NCBI RefSeq assembly: GCF_015477605.1
Contig: NZ_JADLQX010000029.1
Location: 1 to 64,000, forward strand
DNA: 64,000 nucleotides
Origin: Nocardia amamiensis
Lineage (GTDB): Bacteria > Actinomycetota > Actinomycetes > Mycobacteriales > Mycobacteriaceae
Reading direction: 5' to 3'
Position 1 is the first letter of the stretch, and every line of letters begins with the position of its first letter. The translations under genes and the position numbers were made by a program. This document shows positions 18,327-29,100 of this stretch, piece by piece. Below the pieces are notes generated by a model, which was given only the letters and a program-made list of their open reading frames with translations, was not told where the DNA came from and searched no databases.

Positions 18327-19622
18327 CTACAGCTCCACATCGTCGGCGCTGACCGCGGCGCGCTCGGTGTCGGTGAGTTCGGTCGCGGTGACGGTGAGCG
18401 CGTAGTGCTGGCGCGGATCGAAATCGGGGAACTGGTCCACCCGGTCGAGAACATCGAGAACCAGCTTCTTCAAGAACAGTCGCGGCGAGATTCCCACCTG
18501 CCCGCCGAGCTTGCCTGCCACGGCCGAGGCGAGGTCGCGCAGGTACGCGTCGTCCACGAGCGCTCGTATCCGCTCCGGGGCAGCCGCACCCTCGGCATAG
18601 ACTCCGCGGACGCGCATTCCCACTTCGACCAGCCGGTCGAGGTCGAACCCAGCGAGCCGTATCTGCGGCGCACGCGGATTGTCGAACCGGGCGTCGGTGG
18701 TGAAATCGGTGTGCAGACGCTGTGCGAGCGGCGGAAGCGACTGGACGCCGAGCCGGCCGTCGAAGAATGCCGGGGTGCCGGTGATGAGCAGATACAGCCC
18801 TGGATAGCGGCCCGAGTCGAGTTCGTCGATCCACTGCCGCAGGGCATTGAGGGCTTTGGCTCGGCTATCCGAACGCATCCGCTGCAGTGTCTCGACCTCG
18901 TCGATCACCAGCAGCAGTCCGGGATGGCGCGCACCGCGCAACACCGCGAGCAGACCCTGCAGGAATCCCATCGCCAGGAAGTGATCGACATCCTGGCGCA
19001 CCCCGGCCGCGCGTTTGGCGGCTGCGCCCACGTGTGGTTGCCCGCCGAGCCAGGCCACCAGCGCGTCCGCGGTGGCCGGGTCGCCGTCGGCGAGGGCGGC
19101 GCGGTAGGCGCGCAGCACCATCGGATACACCGGTGTCGCCGAGGCGACGGTGGCCAGGCGTTGCTCGAGCAAGGCATCGACCTGCTCGGTGGTGGCCTCG
19201 TCCACACCGGCGGCGGCCGCGGCGTCCTCCTCCACTCCGAAAAGCCACGCGTCCAGCACATTACGGAACGCCGAGGGCGAAAACGCAGCGGTGCGCAGGG
19301 ATTCGGTCGTGCGGCGATAGACGGTCTCGAGTTTGTGCAACGGAGTCTCGAGCTCACTGATCTGCACCTCGGCGACGGCCAGTCCGCGACGCATCGCCCG
19401 TTGCTGCATCCAGCGGGCGAAGAAGGTCTTGCCGGAGCCGTATTCGCCGCGCACCGCTTTGAACAGGGAGCCGCCGGCCGCTACGGCCTCGAGGTCTTCG
19501 TCCACGGTGGGCGCGAATCTGTCGATACCAACCGCGAGCACGTCGAGACTGCCGGCCGGAACGGTGCCCTGTCGGAGCGCCTGCAGGATCTCACGCCGCC
19601 GCACCGGCGAGAGCGCCGTCAC
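18327..19622 (-). CDS. brxD: BREX ATPase BrxD
   Basis: A 431-residue AAA-type ATPase of the DUF2791/BrxD family. It begins SPVRRREILQALRQGTVPAG, the standard opening of BrxD. A Walker A motif GEYGSGKTFFARWM lies near residue 57, and a Walker B strand GLLLVIDEVETLQRM near 232. The sensor region YLLITGTPAFFDG follows. GTG 19622 overlaps the pglZ stop by 4 bases. BrxD occurs with BrxHI in type 2 BREX, which separates these loci from the smaller original Pgl set of S. coelicolor. It probably loads or remodels other BREX components on DNA. That role is inferred. Confidence 0.9.
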   Translation of the reverse strand: MTALSPVRRREILQALRQGTVPAGSLDVLAVGIDRFAPTVDEDLEAVAAGGSLFKAVRGEYGSGKTFFARWMQQRAMRRGLAVAEVQISELETPLHKLETVYRRTTESLRTAAFSPSAFRNVLDAWLFGVEEDAAAAAGVDEATTEQVDALLEQRLATVASATPVYPMVLRAYRAALADGDPATADALVAWLGGQPHVGAAAKRAAGVRQDVDHFLAMGFLQGLLAVLRGARHPGLLLVIDEVETLQRMRSDSRAKALNALRQWIDELDSGRYPGLYLLITGTPAFFDGRLGVQSLPPLAQRLHTDFTTDARFDNPRAPQIRLAGFDLDRLVEVGMRVRGVYAEGAAAPERIRALVDDAYLRDLASAVAGKLGGQVGISPRLFLKKLVLDVLDRVDQFPDFDPRQHYALTVTATELTDTERAAVSADDVEL

Positions 19623-22414
19623 GGCGCCACGCCGTACTGCTCGAACATCAATGTGGTCTCGAGCTCGACTTCGACGCCGTTGTCGGACAGGACCACGACC
19701 CCGTCGGTGTTGAGCACTTGGGCCAGCACCGCGATCGCGGCGCGGGCGCGGGCGGGCTTGACCTCGAGGATCTCGGCGGCGCGGCTCGACGGCAACCTGC
19801 CGTTGCTGTCGATCAGCTCCTGTAGCAGGCGTCCGATCACCGTCTTGCCGAACTTCGGCCGGAACAGCCCGTACTGCTGCTTGAACAGCTCGCTGTTCAG
19901 CAGCTCCGCGACCCGGTCCCTTTCCCGGGCTACGGGTTTCGCGGCTGGGGCCGTGCCGACCTCGAACAAGGCGTCGACGTGCGCGGCGGGCTTCGGCGCG
20001 GTGGTCGGCTTCGGTCGTTTCACGTGTGTGCTGGTGGTCGGCGCGGAGACGGGCTCGATGATTTCGCGCGCGGTAGTCCACCATGAGGGTTGCGGAGGCG
20101 GCACGACTTCGAGCCCGAGATGCTGCGGCACAGCGCCGTTGACGAGGATCGTCACCGGAATCACCACCTCGGCAAGTGATCCGCCGCCGTGGTAGCCCGC
20201 TTTGAGGCCGGTGTAGCGCAGTTGCTCGTCCACGGCGAGGATCGCGCGCTGCTGCCCGGAGAGCACCCGGTCACCGGTGACCAGCACCTCGTCGTCCCGT
20301 ACGTCGGCGTCGGCCTCCGAGGCGGATCGGTAGCGAGCCGAGATCTGCTGGCCTCGCTGCACGCTGGGTTGTTCTCGCCGTTCGACCACGTGTCCGTGGT
20401 CGCTGACCAGGACGACGGTCCGTCCGACGGCGGCCGCCGCCGTGAGCAGCGGGTCGAGATGCTTGAAACTCGCTGTGCCCCAGCTTGTTCCGATCGGATC
20501 GGAGCGGTCGAGCGCGTCATCGATGTCGTTGAGCACGCAGGCGACGACCGGGCGGCGCAACGTGTCGTCGACCGCGTCGCGCACGTCTTCGGCGAGGGCG
20601 TGGTTGCGGGAGACGAGGTCCAACGCGCCTTTGTGGAACAGCACCGGTCCGGTCTCGCGCCCCAGGCCGTTGCGCCGCAGCCAGTCCGCGAAACCCGACT
20701 GTTCCTTGTCCTGGCCGCCCTCGGCAAGAGCGCCGGTCAGCAGCGAGCATCGCGAGAACCGGGTGAGGGTCGGCAACACGGCCAGCGCGGCATGGGGGCC
20801 TTCGGCGCCTGCGAAGCGGCATTCCTGCCACTGCGGCCGGTGCCGGCGCAACGCGTCGGCGACCACTTCGTTGGACACCGCCGCGCTCATCCCGTCGGCG
20901 ATCACGAGCAGCACCGGTGATCGTTTCGGACCTCCGGAGGCCACACCGCCACCGAGCCCGCCTGTCGCACCGAAAGCGGGGGCCGTGAGAGGTTTGACGA
21001 CGCGGTCGAGAATGTCCTCGACATAGAGCAGTTCGCTCGGCGCCGAACGGTGGCCACCTTCGGCACGCAGTTGCCGCGCGAATGCGCGGTCCGCGTGCGC
21101 GCGCCGCTCGCGAACCGCGGTGACGATCCGATCGGCGACCTCGGCGAGGTCGCGGTTGTCGGCGCCCACGAAGGCATCGTTGACCGCTTCGTCCACCCAG
21201 GACAGGTCCTGCCGGTAGTAGGTCAGCCAGTCGGCGAGTCCGCCTGGGGTCGGCCAATCCACGCCACGACGGCGCAGCAGCCGGAGCGCGGCCGCGGCGA
21301 CCCGCACATTGCGCGGTGCATCCGTGGTGCCTGCGTGCGCGGCGCGATGGACGACCACGTCGGCCCATGCGTTCTCGGCGTCGGCGAGATTCCCGGAGCC
21401 GGCGGCGGCTCGCAGCGCGGCCGCGAAGTGAGCGATGCGCGGCGCCAACGCCATGGGCAGCACATCCGAACGCGCCACCAGCGGCTCCGCGTGCAACCGG
21501 CGCACGGCGTCTTCGGCTCGCCGTAGTACGTCGTCGGTCGCATCCGTGCCGGACAACGCGAGCGTGGCAGCGTTGCCCCACGCGGTGAGCTGCTGTTCGG
21601 TGACCGGATGCCCGCGTAGCTCGACCTCGAGGAGGGTGCGGACTTTGACGGTGATGTCTCGCGGGGCGGAGAAGGAGGTGCTGCTGTCCCCCAGCAGTGC
21701 CGCGACCAATCCCAGCGGCACCAGTTCGGCGGGGCCGCGCGTGCGCCACACGGCGACGAACGCGGGCCCGAGGGCGCCGAGCCGGTTGCCGATCCAGGTG
21801 TAGAACTGTTCGAGCAACGCGGGATCGGTGCTCTGTGCCCACACGTCGAACCGCGTGGTGGCCGCGGCGCCCATCGACCACAGGGCGATGTGGTGCGGCG
21901 TGTATTCCGCGCTGTTGAGCGCGAATTTCTGCTCCGCCAGTGTCGCGAAGAGGTGATCGTTGGTGAGCACCCCGCGGGGTGCGGGTGAGGGCGCCCCGCC
22001 CAGGTCGCGCAGTGCCGCCCGTGCCGCGTCGTTGCTCAGCGACAGGAGGTGGAACTCCTGTCGAGCGGCCCGGAACAGTTCGCGCAGCGCCGGCCACGGG
22101 TCGAGGTTCGACAATCGCCCGGCGGTGAGGTGTTCCAGGATTCCGGCGGGCAACTCCGCGGATTCGCGGTCGGTGAGGATCACGACCCAGTCGTTGGCGT
22201 GCCGCTCGGTGAGCGCGTCGCGGATCGCGAGCACGCTGGGCGCGACACGCACCCGCACCGTCTGACCGTCCAGTTCGAAGGTCTCCGGCCCCGACCACAC
22301 CGGGGCGGCCGCGATCGCCAGCACACCGCGCCGGTAGTTCTTGCTCCGCAGCCCCACGACTTGGCTTCGGATCGCGGCGAGATCCGCTTCGGGCAGCGTG
22401 GACGCCGTGGTCAC
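19619..22414 (-). CDS. pglZ: BREX alkaline-phosphatase-fold protein PglZ
   Basis: A 931-residue PglZ. The N-terminal part has FELDGQTVRVRVAPSVLAIR and VVILTDRESAELPAGILEHL, typical of PglZ of this BREX type. The alkaline-phosphatase superfamily core begins with SPVLLVIADGMSAAVSNEVV near residue 498 (metal-binding Asp in ADGMS). It continues to VVLVSDHGHVVERRE near 666, which carries the DHG metal ligands. A C-terminal winged-helix-like tail ends the protein. PglZ is one of the two proteins shared by nearly all BREX types and is essential for defence and host methylation in studied systems. GTG 22414 overlaps the pglY stop by 4 bases. Confidence 0.9.
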   Translation of the reverse strand: MTTASTLPEADLAAIRSQVVGLRSKNYRRGVLAIAAAPVWSGPETFELDGQTVRVRVAPSVLAIRDALTERHANDWVVILTDRESAELPAGILEHLTAGRLSNLDPWPALRELFRAARQEFHLLSLSNDAARAALRDLGGAPSPAPRGVLTNDHLFATLAEQKFALNSAEYTPHHIALWSMGAAATTRFDVWAQSTDPALLEQFYTWIGNRLGALGPAFVAVWRTRGPAELVPLGLVAALLGDSSTSFSAPRDITVKVRTLLEVELRGHPVTEQQLTAWGNAATLALSGTDATDDVLRRAEDAVRRLHAEPLVARSDVLPMALAPRIAHFAAALRAAAGSGNLADAENAWADVVVHRAAHAGTTDAPRNVRVAAAALRLLRRRGVDWPTPGGLADWLTYYRQDLSWVDEAVNDAFVGADNRDLAEVADRIVTAVRERRAHADRAFARQLRAEGGHRSAPSELLYVEDILDRVVKPLTAPAFGATGGLGGGVASGGPKRSPVLLVIADGMSAAVSNEVVADALRRHRPQWQECRFAGAEGPHAALAVLPTLTRFSRCSLLTGALAEGGQDKEQSGFADWLRRNGLGRETGPVLFHKGALDLVSRNHALAEDVRDAVDDTLRRPVVACVLNDIDDALDRSDPIGTSWGTASFKHLDPLLTAAAAVGRTVVLVSDHGHVVERREQPSVQRGQQISARYRSASEADADVRDDEVLVTGDRVLSGQQRAILAVDEQLRYTGLKAGYHGGGSLAEVVIPVTILVNGAVPQHLGLEVVPPPQPSWWTTAREIIEPVSAPTTSTHVKRPKPTTAPKPAAHVDALFEVGTAPAAKPVARERDRVAELLNSELFKQQYGLFRPKFGKTVIGRLLQELIDSNGRLPSSRAAEILEVKPARARAAIAVLAQVLNTDGVVVLSDNGVEVELETTLMFEQYGVAP

Positions 22415-25400
22415 GGCTCGACCTTGTCGATGGTGACGGTGAAGGTCGCATCCGGGTGCGCCAGGAGCAGCTCGAGCAGCTGAGCTTCGACGGCGGAAAG
22501 CCCTTCTCTTCCTTTGAGAGTGAGAGTGAGGCTGAGACGCTCCGGCGATCCCGTGGGCAACTGCCCAGGCCGGGCGGCGGGAAGGGGCATGGGTTCCGGC
22601 ATTGGATTCGGCTGGGTTGGGTGTACCCGTACGGCGACGCCTGCCTCGAGCCACGCGTCCCGCGCTTGGTCGGCGACGCGCAGCGCCTCCCCGAGCGGAC
22701 GCGCGAGTTCGTGCTCGGTGAACGCCTTCGCAAGGCCAGCGACGATCGCTGCCGCCTGCCGTCCCCGGTCGTCGTCGGCCTCGGCGGCGTTGCGCAACAG
22801 GTCGAAGCGCGGCAGGTTGTATCGACTCACGGCGTCGGCGACCGCGCCCGCGCTGGTCAGGCATTTGCCCGCCTCGTGGTCGCTGCCGCCGAGTGCGGTC
22901 GTGGCGATCGCGTCCACGACGGCGAGGTTGTCGAGATGGTTCAGGCGGGCGTCGAGCATGTCGTTCAGATCGCGGGCGAGGGTTAGCCGCTCCCCCGATG
23001 CGAGCCCGAAGTACTGGTAGGCGCGGGTGAGCGTATCGAGGAGCCGCGACCGATCGGCTCTGCCCGTGGCCGCGTGCTCGCGCACGTGCTCTACGAAAGC
23101 CGCGACGTTGGTGGCGGTGAGGTAGTCGTTGATGACGTTGCCGGTGAGCGTCTTCCACCGCGTGCACGCCTGCGTCCACACCTGCCGGTCGGGAAGCGGT
23201 TCGAGCCGCAGAGCGGTACCGCGCCGGAATTCGCCGATAGCGGGTTCGTCGATGGGCGAGGAGTACAGGAACCAGGACCGTTTGCCTTGTGCTGCCCACG
23301 CGCCCGCGACGAGGTCGACCATGTCGTCGGTCAACCCGCGCTTGGGTCCGCTGGCGACGATCGCGCTGCGCAGTTCCTCCAGAGGGACTTCTCCGGCCTC
23401 GTCCAACCCTGCGCGGGACAGTTCTTGGGTGATGCGGTTGCGCCAGGTCGCGAAGTGCTCCGGCCCGGCCAGCAGGTGCGTGTCGTTGGTGCGCGCGATG
23501 CCGAGCGATTCGACGATCCGCCGCACGATCTCGCGTTCGCCGCGCTCCAGCGGAATGCGCCCGTCGGCCACCGCCTGCGCCTCCCGCAGCCGGGCGAGCG
23601 CGGTGTTGAGCTGGCGGCGCATGATGAGCTGGTCGGCCGGGGTGAATTCCGGATGGTCGGGATACAGCGCCGCGAAGGCGTCGTCGATCAACCGGTTTGC
23701 GGCTTCGCCGAGGTTGTGGCCGATGGGCGGCTGCACGGCGAACCCGGCGTGCAGCGAACGCAGCGGTGGCTGATCGTCGGGAAACTTCACTCCGGTGGCG
23801 ACCCCGTAGACGACCTGGATGGCGTTTCCGAGCTGGCTGCGCACCTGCGTCTGCTGCTGTTGCAGAATCGAGCGGGCGGCAGCGCGGTCGGCGTCGGACA
23901 GCTCGTTCGCATACGAGGCCCACCGATCACCGGCGAGCACATAGTTGAGGATGACCAGTCGCCCGAGCTGCCGGTTCATCTTCTCGTTGAAGAAGGCGGG
24001 CAGCCAGACGACGGTGAACCGGTTGTGGCCGGTGCGCAGCAGTTCGTCGACGCGGTCGTGGTCTTCGCCGGTGGTGTGGCCGGAGTCGTCGAACGGCAGG
24101 TCGACGACCAGCCGCAGTGCGCCGTCCGCCGAGGGCCGGAACGCCTCGTCGGGCAGATAGCCGTGGTCGCGGACGTTGCCGAACACCACTTCCACCTGCC
24201 GCTGGGTACCGCGCCAGATGCGCTGCCGCAGTAAGGCGTTGTCGACGGTGTGCTCGGCCCCGATCACGCCGAGCTGTTCGGACAGCAGTTCGCGGATGAG
24301 TTCGCGACGGCGTCCGTCGGTGTCCTCGGCCTGGGCGCGGCGGACGATCCGCTCGTAGTCCACCGATTCCAGCGTCACCGAGATGATCGGGTTGGCGTCG
24401 GCGGTGACGGCCAGTTCCGGGATCTCGGCCGCCCACTGCTTGACCTTGCCGGTAATCTGACCGATCTGGTCGTTCGGCACGAGGCTGATGACGCTGCCGT
24501 GGTTGAGCGAGGCCAGCCGGGCGGCGTCGATCTGCTTGAGCGCGGGCACATTCGGCGCGACCGCGGACATCAGCAGCGTCTTGGCGATGCGGATGTCGGC
24601 GCGCAGCCCCGGCGGCACGTCCTTGTCGAGGGTGGACTCGGGCACATTGGCGTTGCGGAACAGCAGCGGTCGCAGTTTGTCCGTCCACAGCGAACGCGCC
24701 GTCTTGAAGGTGTGCACGGCGGCGTCGTTGATGGGGGTGGCGTTGGCGCTGTCGATGATGTAATCGAACGCCTCGCCGACGGGGATCACGTTGTCGATGG
24801 TGAGGCGGTCGGCGTTGTCCTCGAGCATCTGCTGCATCACCTTGAGCGCGGTGCGTTCGCGCTGCATCTGCCCGGCCAGCTCGCGCAGGGTCGCGATGAG
24901 CGCCGGGGAGAACGGATAGGTGAGTTTGAACGCGTCGGCGTCGGAGCCCCGGTGCCGGTCATCGGTGTTGATGCCGTCGAGCAGCACGTCCCACACCTGC
25001 GGGGTGCGGTCCAGGCGGTCGAAGGCGGCGTCGAGGGCGGCCTGTGCGTCGGCGTCGCGGGCCCGCAGCAGTCGTTTGTGGGCGATGTAGGGCAGGTTCT
25101 CGTCGCCGAGGGTGACCAGCCCGAAACGGCCTTCCTGGTGGGCGAAGGCGCGTTCGACGGCCTGCTGGATGGCGCCGGCGTCCGGGCCGCTCGCGACCCA
25201 TTGGGCGAGGTTGTGCTGGCGCGCCACGAACGAGACGACCGGCACCGCGAGGCGACCGCGGCTGGTCTCGACCAGTTTGGTGATCTTCTGGACCTCGGCG
25301 TTGAACCGTTCCCGTTCGGTGATGAGGAACGTCAACCACAGCACCAGCTCGTCGAGCATGAGCACCACGCCGTCGTAGCCGAGCGATGCGGCGTGATCGG

Positions 25401-26181
25401 CGATGACCGCCAGCCCGTCCTCGAGCGAGAGCCAGTCGGTGTTGCGCGAGTAGCTGGTGAAGTAGGTGGACACCAGCGCCTGTTGCAGGCGGGCGCGTTC
25501 GGCGGGGTCGGCGTCCGGCGCGCTCGCGGCGGCATAGGTGCCGGGTGTCCACGCGGCGGCGGCCTGGCCGAGCGCGGACCAGTCGACGGTGGTGCTCGCC
25601 CGCGGGGTTCCCGAGGCGTTGAGCGCGGCGAAGAACTTCTCGTCGCCCACCTCGCGCCGCCGGTTGTCGGCATCGTCGAACAATCCACCCGCGGAATGCA
25701 GTACGGGCGGCAGCGTGCCGGGGTGCAGGGTGGTGATTTGGCGCAGGTACTGGTCGAACAGCGCCGACTCGAGGGTGGTGGCGTCGAGGAAGTGGAAGGT
25801 CAGGCGCAGCAGCTTCGCCTTGTTCACCACCGGGTGCTCGGCGACGATCGGCTGCAGTTCCGGCACCGACAGCGCTTTCGGGGAGTGCCCGAGGATGCCG
25901 TGCAGCATGGCCATGAAGTGCGACTTACCGGAACCGAACGAGCCGTGCAGGAACGCGGCTTTGTTCTCGCCGGTCCGTAGCGCTTCCTCCACTACCGCCA
26001 GCGCCAAGTTGAAAGCTTCGGCCAGGGCAGGCGTGACGACGTAGGAGTCGACGGTCGCGGCCAGGTGCTCTTCGCCGACCGAATCAGACAGCCGCAGCAC
26101 ATAGTCGTTGGTGCCGTGTGATTCGGGAATGTCGAACGTCTGCCGCAGCGTGCGCGCGGAGCCGGAGGCGCCGGGGAACAC
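22411..26181 (-). CDS. pglY: BREX large ATPase PglY
   Basis: A 1256-residue P-loop protein, the type 2 counterpart of BrxC. The N-terminus contains FDIPESHGTNDYVLRLSDSV and a Walker A motif AAFLHGSFGSGKSHFMAML near residue 79. A Walker B-like strand YDGVVLMLDELVLWLTFLI lies near 269. Long helical regions follow, and the protein ends with KGREGLSAVEAQLLELLLAH. PglY-like ATPases are thought to form the assembly platform of BREX. GTG 26181 shares its G with the pglX stop codon, so coupling is tight; the next gene, pglZ, overlaps it in turn. Confidence 0.9.
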   Translation of the reverse strand: MFPGASGSARTLRQTFDIPESHGTNDYVLRLSDSVGEEHLAATVDSYVVTPALAEAFNLALAVVEEALRTGENKAAFLHGSFGSGKSHFMAMLHGILGHSPKALSVPELQPIVAEHPVVNKAKLLRLTFHFLDATTLESALFDQYLRQITTLHPGTLPPVLHSAGGLFDDADNRRREVGDEKFFAALNASGTPRASTTVDWSALGQAAAAWTPGTYAAASAPDADPAERARLQQALVSTYFTSYSRNTDWLSLEDGLAVIADHAASLGYDGVVLMLDELVLWLTFLITERERFNAEVQKITKLVETSRGRLAVPVVSFVARQHNLAQWVASGPDAGAIQQAVERAFAHQEGRFGLVTLGDENLPYIAHKRLLRARDADAQAALDAAFDRLDRTPQVWDVLLDGINTDDRHRGSDADAFKLTYPFSPALIATLRELAGQMQRERTALKVMQQMLEDNADRLTIDNVIPVGEAFDYIIDSANATPINDAAVHTFKTARSLWTDKLRPLLFRNANVPESTLDKDVPPGLRADIRIAKTLLMSAVAPNVPALKQIDAARLASLNHGSVISLVPNDQIGQITGKVKQWAAEIPELAVTADANPIISVTLESVDYERIVRRAQAEDTDGRRRELIRELLSEQLGVIGAEHTVDNALLRQRIWRGTQRQVEVVFGNVRDHGYLPDEAFRPSADGALRLVVDLPFDDSGHTTGEDHDRVDELLRTGHNRFTVVWLPAFFNEKMNRQLGRLVILNYVLAGDRWASYANELSDADRAAARSILQQQQTQVRSQLGNAIQVVYGVATGVKFPDDQPPLRSLHAGFAVQPPIGHNLGEAANRLIDDAFAALYPDHPEFTPADQLIMRRQLNTALARLREAQAVADGRIPLERGEREIVRRIVESLGIARTNDTHLLAGPEHFATWRNRITQELSRAGLDEAGEVPLEELRSAIVASGPKRGLTDDMVDLVAGAWAAQGKRSWFLYSSPIDEPAIGEFRRGTALRLEPLPDRQVWTQACTRWKTLTGNVINDYLTATNVAAFVEHVREHAATGRADRSRLLDTLTRAYQYFGLASGERLTLARDLNDMLDARLNHLDNLAVVDAIATTALGGSDHEAGKCLTSAGAVADAVSRYNLPRFDLLRNAAEADDDRGRQAAAIVAGLAKAFTEHELARPLGEALRVADQARDAWLEAGVAVRVHPTQPNPMPEPMPLPAARPGQLPTGSPERLSLTLTLKGREGLSAVEAQLLELLLAHPDATFTVTIDKVEP

Positions 26182-29100
26182 TATTGGCCTGCCTTTCGGG
26201 TTGCTGCCTTACGAGCACGTGTCTTCTTCTCGGGCCGCCACTGCGCGAGATCCTGCACCGGCACACCGACAGCCGTGGCCTTCTCGGCCAATTGGTTGCT
26301 CAGATACTCGGCCAGATCGACGCCGAGATTCGGGTCCACGCCGGAATGCCACTGCTTCACCCACGGCAGCACCTCGGCGATACCCGCGACCACCGGCACC
26401 AGTGACGCGAGCGGCCTGCCCTCGGATTCCCGCCAGGCGTAAATGGTGGCCAGGGCCAAACCTTGCTGTGCGTGGTTCCAGCCCGCCCAGCCGAGCAGCG
26501 GCGTCGGGTCTGTGTCGCGGCCCGCATCCGGGTAGGCGATGAAACGCTCCTTTGGCACATCGAGCTTGCCGCGATGCGACCAGTACGAGGTCTTCAGGAA
26601 ATCGGCGCTGGTGTACTTCGGCGGCACCGGAATATCGGTCGCCTTGATGAGACCGGCGTCCTCGTCGCGTTGCATGTCCCACACCCGCTCCCACTCGGCG
26701 CGCTTGCGCAGGCCGGAATCCTTGTAGCGGAGCGCGGCGAGATACGGCACGGCCTCGTCGGTCAGCAGCTTCACCAGCGTGGCGGTGACCGGGGCGTCCT
26801 TCTGGCCTGCCCACAAATCGAGGGCTTCGATGAACTCGGGGTTCTTCTCGACGTGCCCGGCGAGTTCGCCGACGGAGCGGGGCAGGGGTGTGCCCTGGGG
26901 GGTGAACCACAAGCTCGGGTCCTCGAGCTTGTCGAGCAACCAATCCTTCAGGGCGCGTTGCAGTTTGGCGTCCCAGGAGTCGCCCGCCCAGCGTCGCTTG
27001 TACTCGGGGCGTTCGAGCAGGCGGATAAACGGATTCGATTCGATAGCGGCCAAACGCTTTTCGACCAAATCGCGGTATTCGACAGGCCAGTGCGCGGGGA
27101 TCTCGGTGATCGGTGTGGAGCCGTGGCGGGTGAACCATTCGGTTTCGACTTCACCTGCGGCTATCTTTCGGGCAAGGGCAAGCTCGAATGCGCGCTCGCC
27201 GAGAGCGATGCCAGGTGCTCGGCCGACGGGCAGAGTGAGATCCCCGTCGATCAGGCCGTAGTGACGGTAAACCTCCCAGTCGAGTTCATCCTGCTCGGCG
27301 ATCATCTGAGCCCGAATACTGGAGTACTCCATGCGCGCGGCGTGGAGTGCGCGCGCAGTAGCGCCGTCGGATTGAATCGCGGCCGTTGGCTCCTGGTCAG
27401 TAAGTCGCTGCGCCAGCAGGTCTAAACGACGGCTGCGCTCCAGCGGAGCTTCCTTTGACAAGGGGAAGTCCTGAAGCGTGGTCCCGGTAAATTCGTAACG
27501 AGGCTCCCACTTTTCATCTCCGATTCCCCCACCGATTCCGCCGTTTCCCTTGTCATGACTGTTCTGCTTGAGCCAGAAGCATGCGGTTGAGCTGTTGAGT
27601 GTTCCCAGCAGCCGCAGGTGATCGTCCTCACTTGCGCCCTTCGGCAACTTGATCACCGGCGCGGACTGCTTGAACACCTTGCCGCCGCGGTCGAGCACGA
27701 AGTGATTGTGGGTCGCGACGAAAGCGAAGGTGATGGAAAGCGGAGTCCAGTAGGCGCTGGCCGTATGCTGCATGTAGCTCCACCAGCTCAGGCCGGCATC
27801 TGCCATGTTGCCTTGAAAAGTGCGGCGCTCCTGGAGAAGACGACGAAGGGACCACAGCTCGCGCGGCGGATCAGTCACCGCCAGCGTCGACGTCCCGTAA
27901 AGGTAGGGGTAGTAGATCCCGTTGTTTTGCTTGCTATTCCAGTCACGTATTTGTTCGCCTAGCACAAGCGGGCGGAAAATCGCATCGCTTCTATAGCGCG
28001 GAAGATTGATCGGACGCATGAAACCTTCGTCTGCGCCAGCACGTATCGAACGCCCCACGGGTGATTCGATTGCGCTCGAAAGCGAGTAAGCGCTTGCTGC
28101 GGATATTTCGCCAAGAAGTGAGCTGGCTCCGCCGCCACTCAGACTCCAGGGGTGTTTGCTCAGGTTATGCCTGGGAAGGTCGGTGACTGAGATCCACTGG
28201 TCTTGGTGGTCGACACGACTCAGATACTGAGTAATCGAGGTCCAAACCATCCCCTTGGACGGGTTCTCCGGAGCTCCCGGCTCACCCTGAATGCCGAGCA
28301 CGGCCCGGACTGTGTCAATGACTCGCGCATGATTTCGACCGACCAAAATGACTGTTGGAGTGCCGTGTCCAGGAATATACGCGCCGGATGTGTCGACGAC
28401 CAGGCGCAGGTCCTTCCGTGCGAGGAAATCTTCGATCAACGGCACACCGAACTCGCGCTTCATGAACGAGTTTGAGGTGATCTGCCCGACCCACCCTGCC
28501 CGGTCGCCAGGTTTGGCGAGGTCAAAGAACTTCTCCATAAAAGGAACTGTGAGAGCGTACGTGCCCTTACAGTAGTGAAAGTTCTCCCGATAACGCGCGT
28601 TGAGCGCCTTGTCGTTGACGGTGACGTACGGCGGATTACCCACCACCGCGTCGTATTGCCCGGGCGCGAGGAAGCGCCGCAGGACGCGCGCGTCTTCGGT
28701 GCTGTAGGTGAAGCCCGACACGACAGCATCCTTGTCGAAGGCTGCGTTTCCATAATCAAATGCTTCCTTGCCGTCCTGCTCCGGCCCGTGCAGTAGCGAA
28801 TCCCCGGCGACGAGATTGAGGGTGAACTTCGGAGCGTGGACTAGAGACGTCTCCTCACACGCCTTCATGGCCGCGACGATGAGGCGGAACTTGGCGATCG
28901 CCACCGCGAACGGGTTCAAATCCACGCCGTAAATCGATGACAGCGCGTTGTCGACGCGGGCGCGCAGTTCGACCCCCGGCGCATGCCGATGCCACCGTTC
29001 CATCAGCCGCGCGAACGCACCAAGCAGGAAGTGTCCCGACCCGCAGGTGGGGTCGATGAGCTTGAACCCTTCGAGCGGCCGATCCTTCAACGCCGGTTCG

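Noticed and set aside
16605..20195. Very long + strand open frame of about 1196 codons
   Set aside because: It lies antisense to brxHI, brxD and pglZ, has Gly/Arg/His-rich shadow composition, and the - strand genes have full family motifs.
20517..22733. Second long - strand frame overlapping pglZ
   Set aside because: Arginine-rich out-of-frame shadow of pglZ; pglZ itself starts at GTG 22414 overlapping the pglY stop.
23074..25980. Long + strand frames opposite pglY
   Set aside because: Composition typical of antisense to high-GC genes; PglY has Walker motifs and coupled overlaps on the other strand.
26897..26902. Run of six G opposite pglX as a phase-variation tract
   Set aside because: Six is too short to stand out in DNA of this GC content; jetB's run of eight is the stronger candidate.
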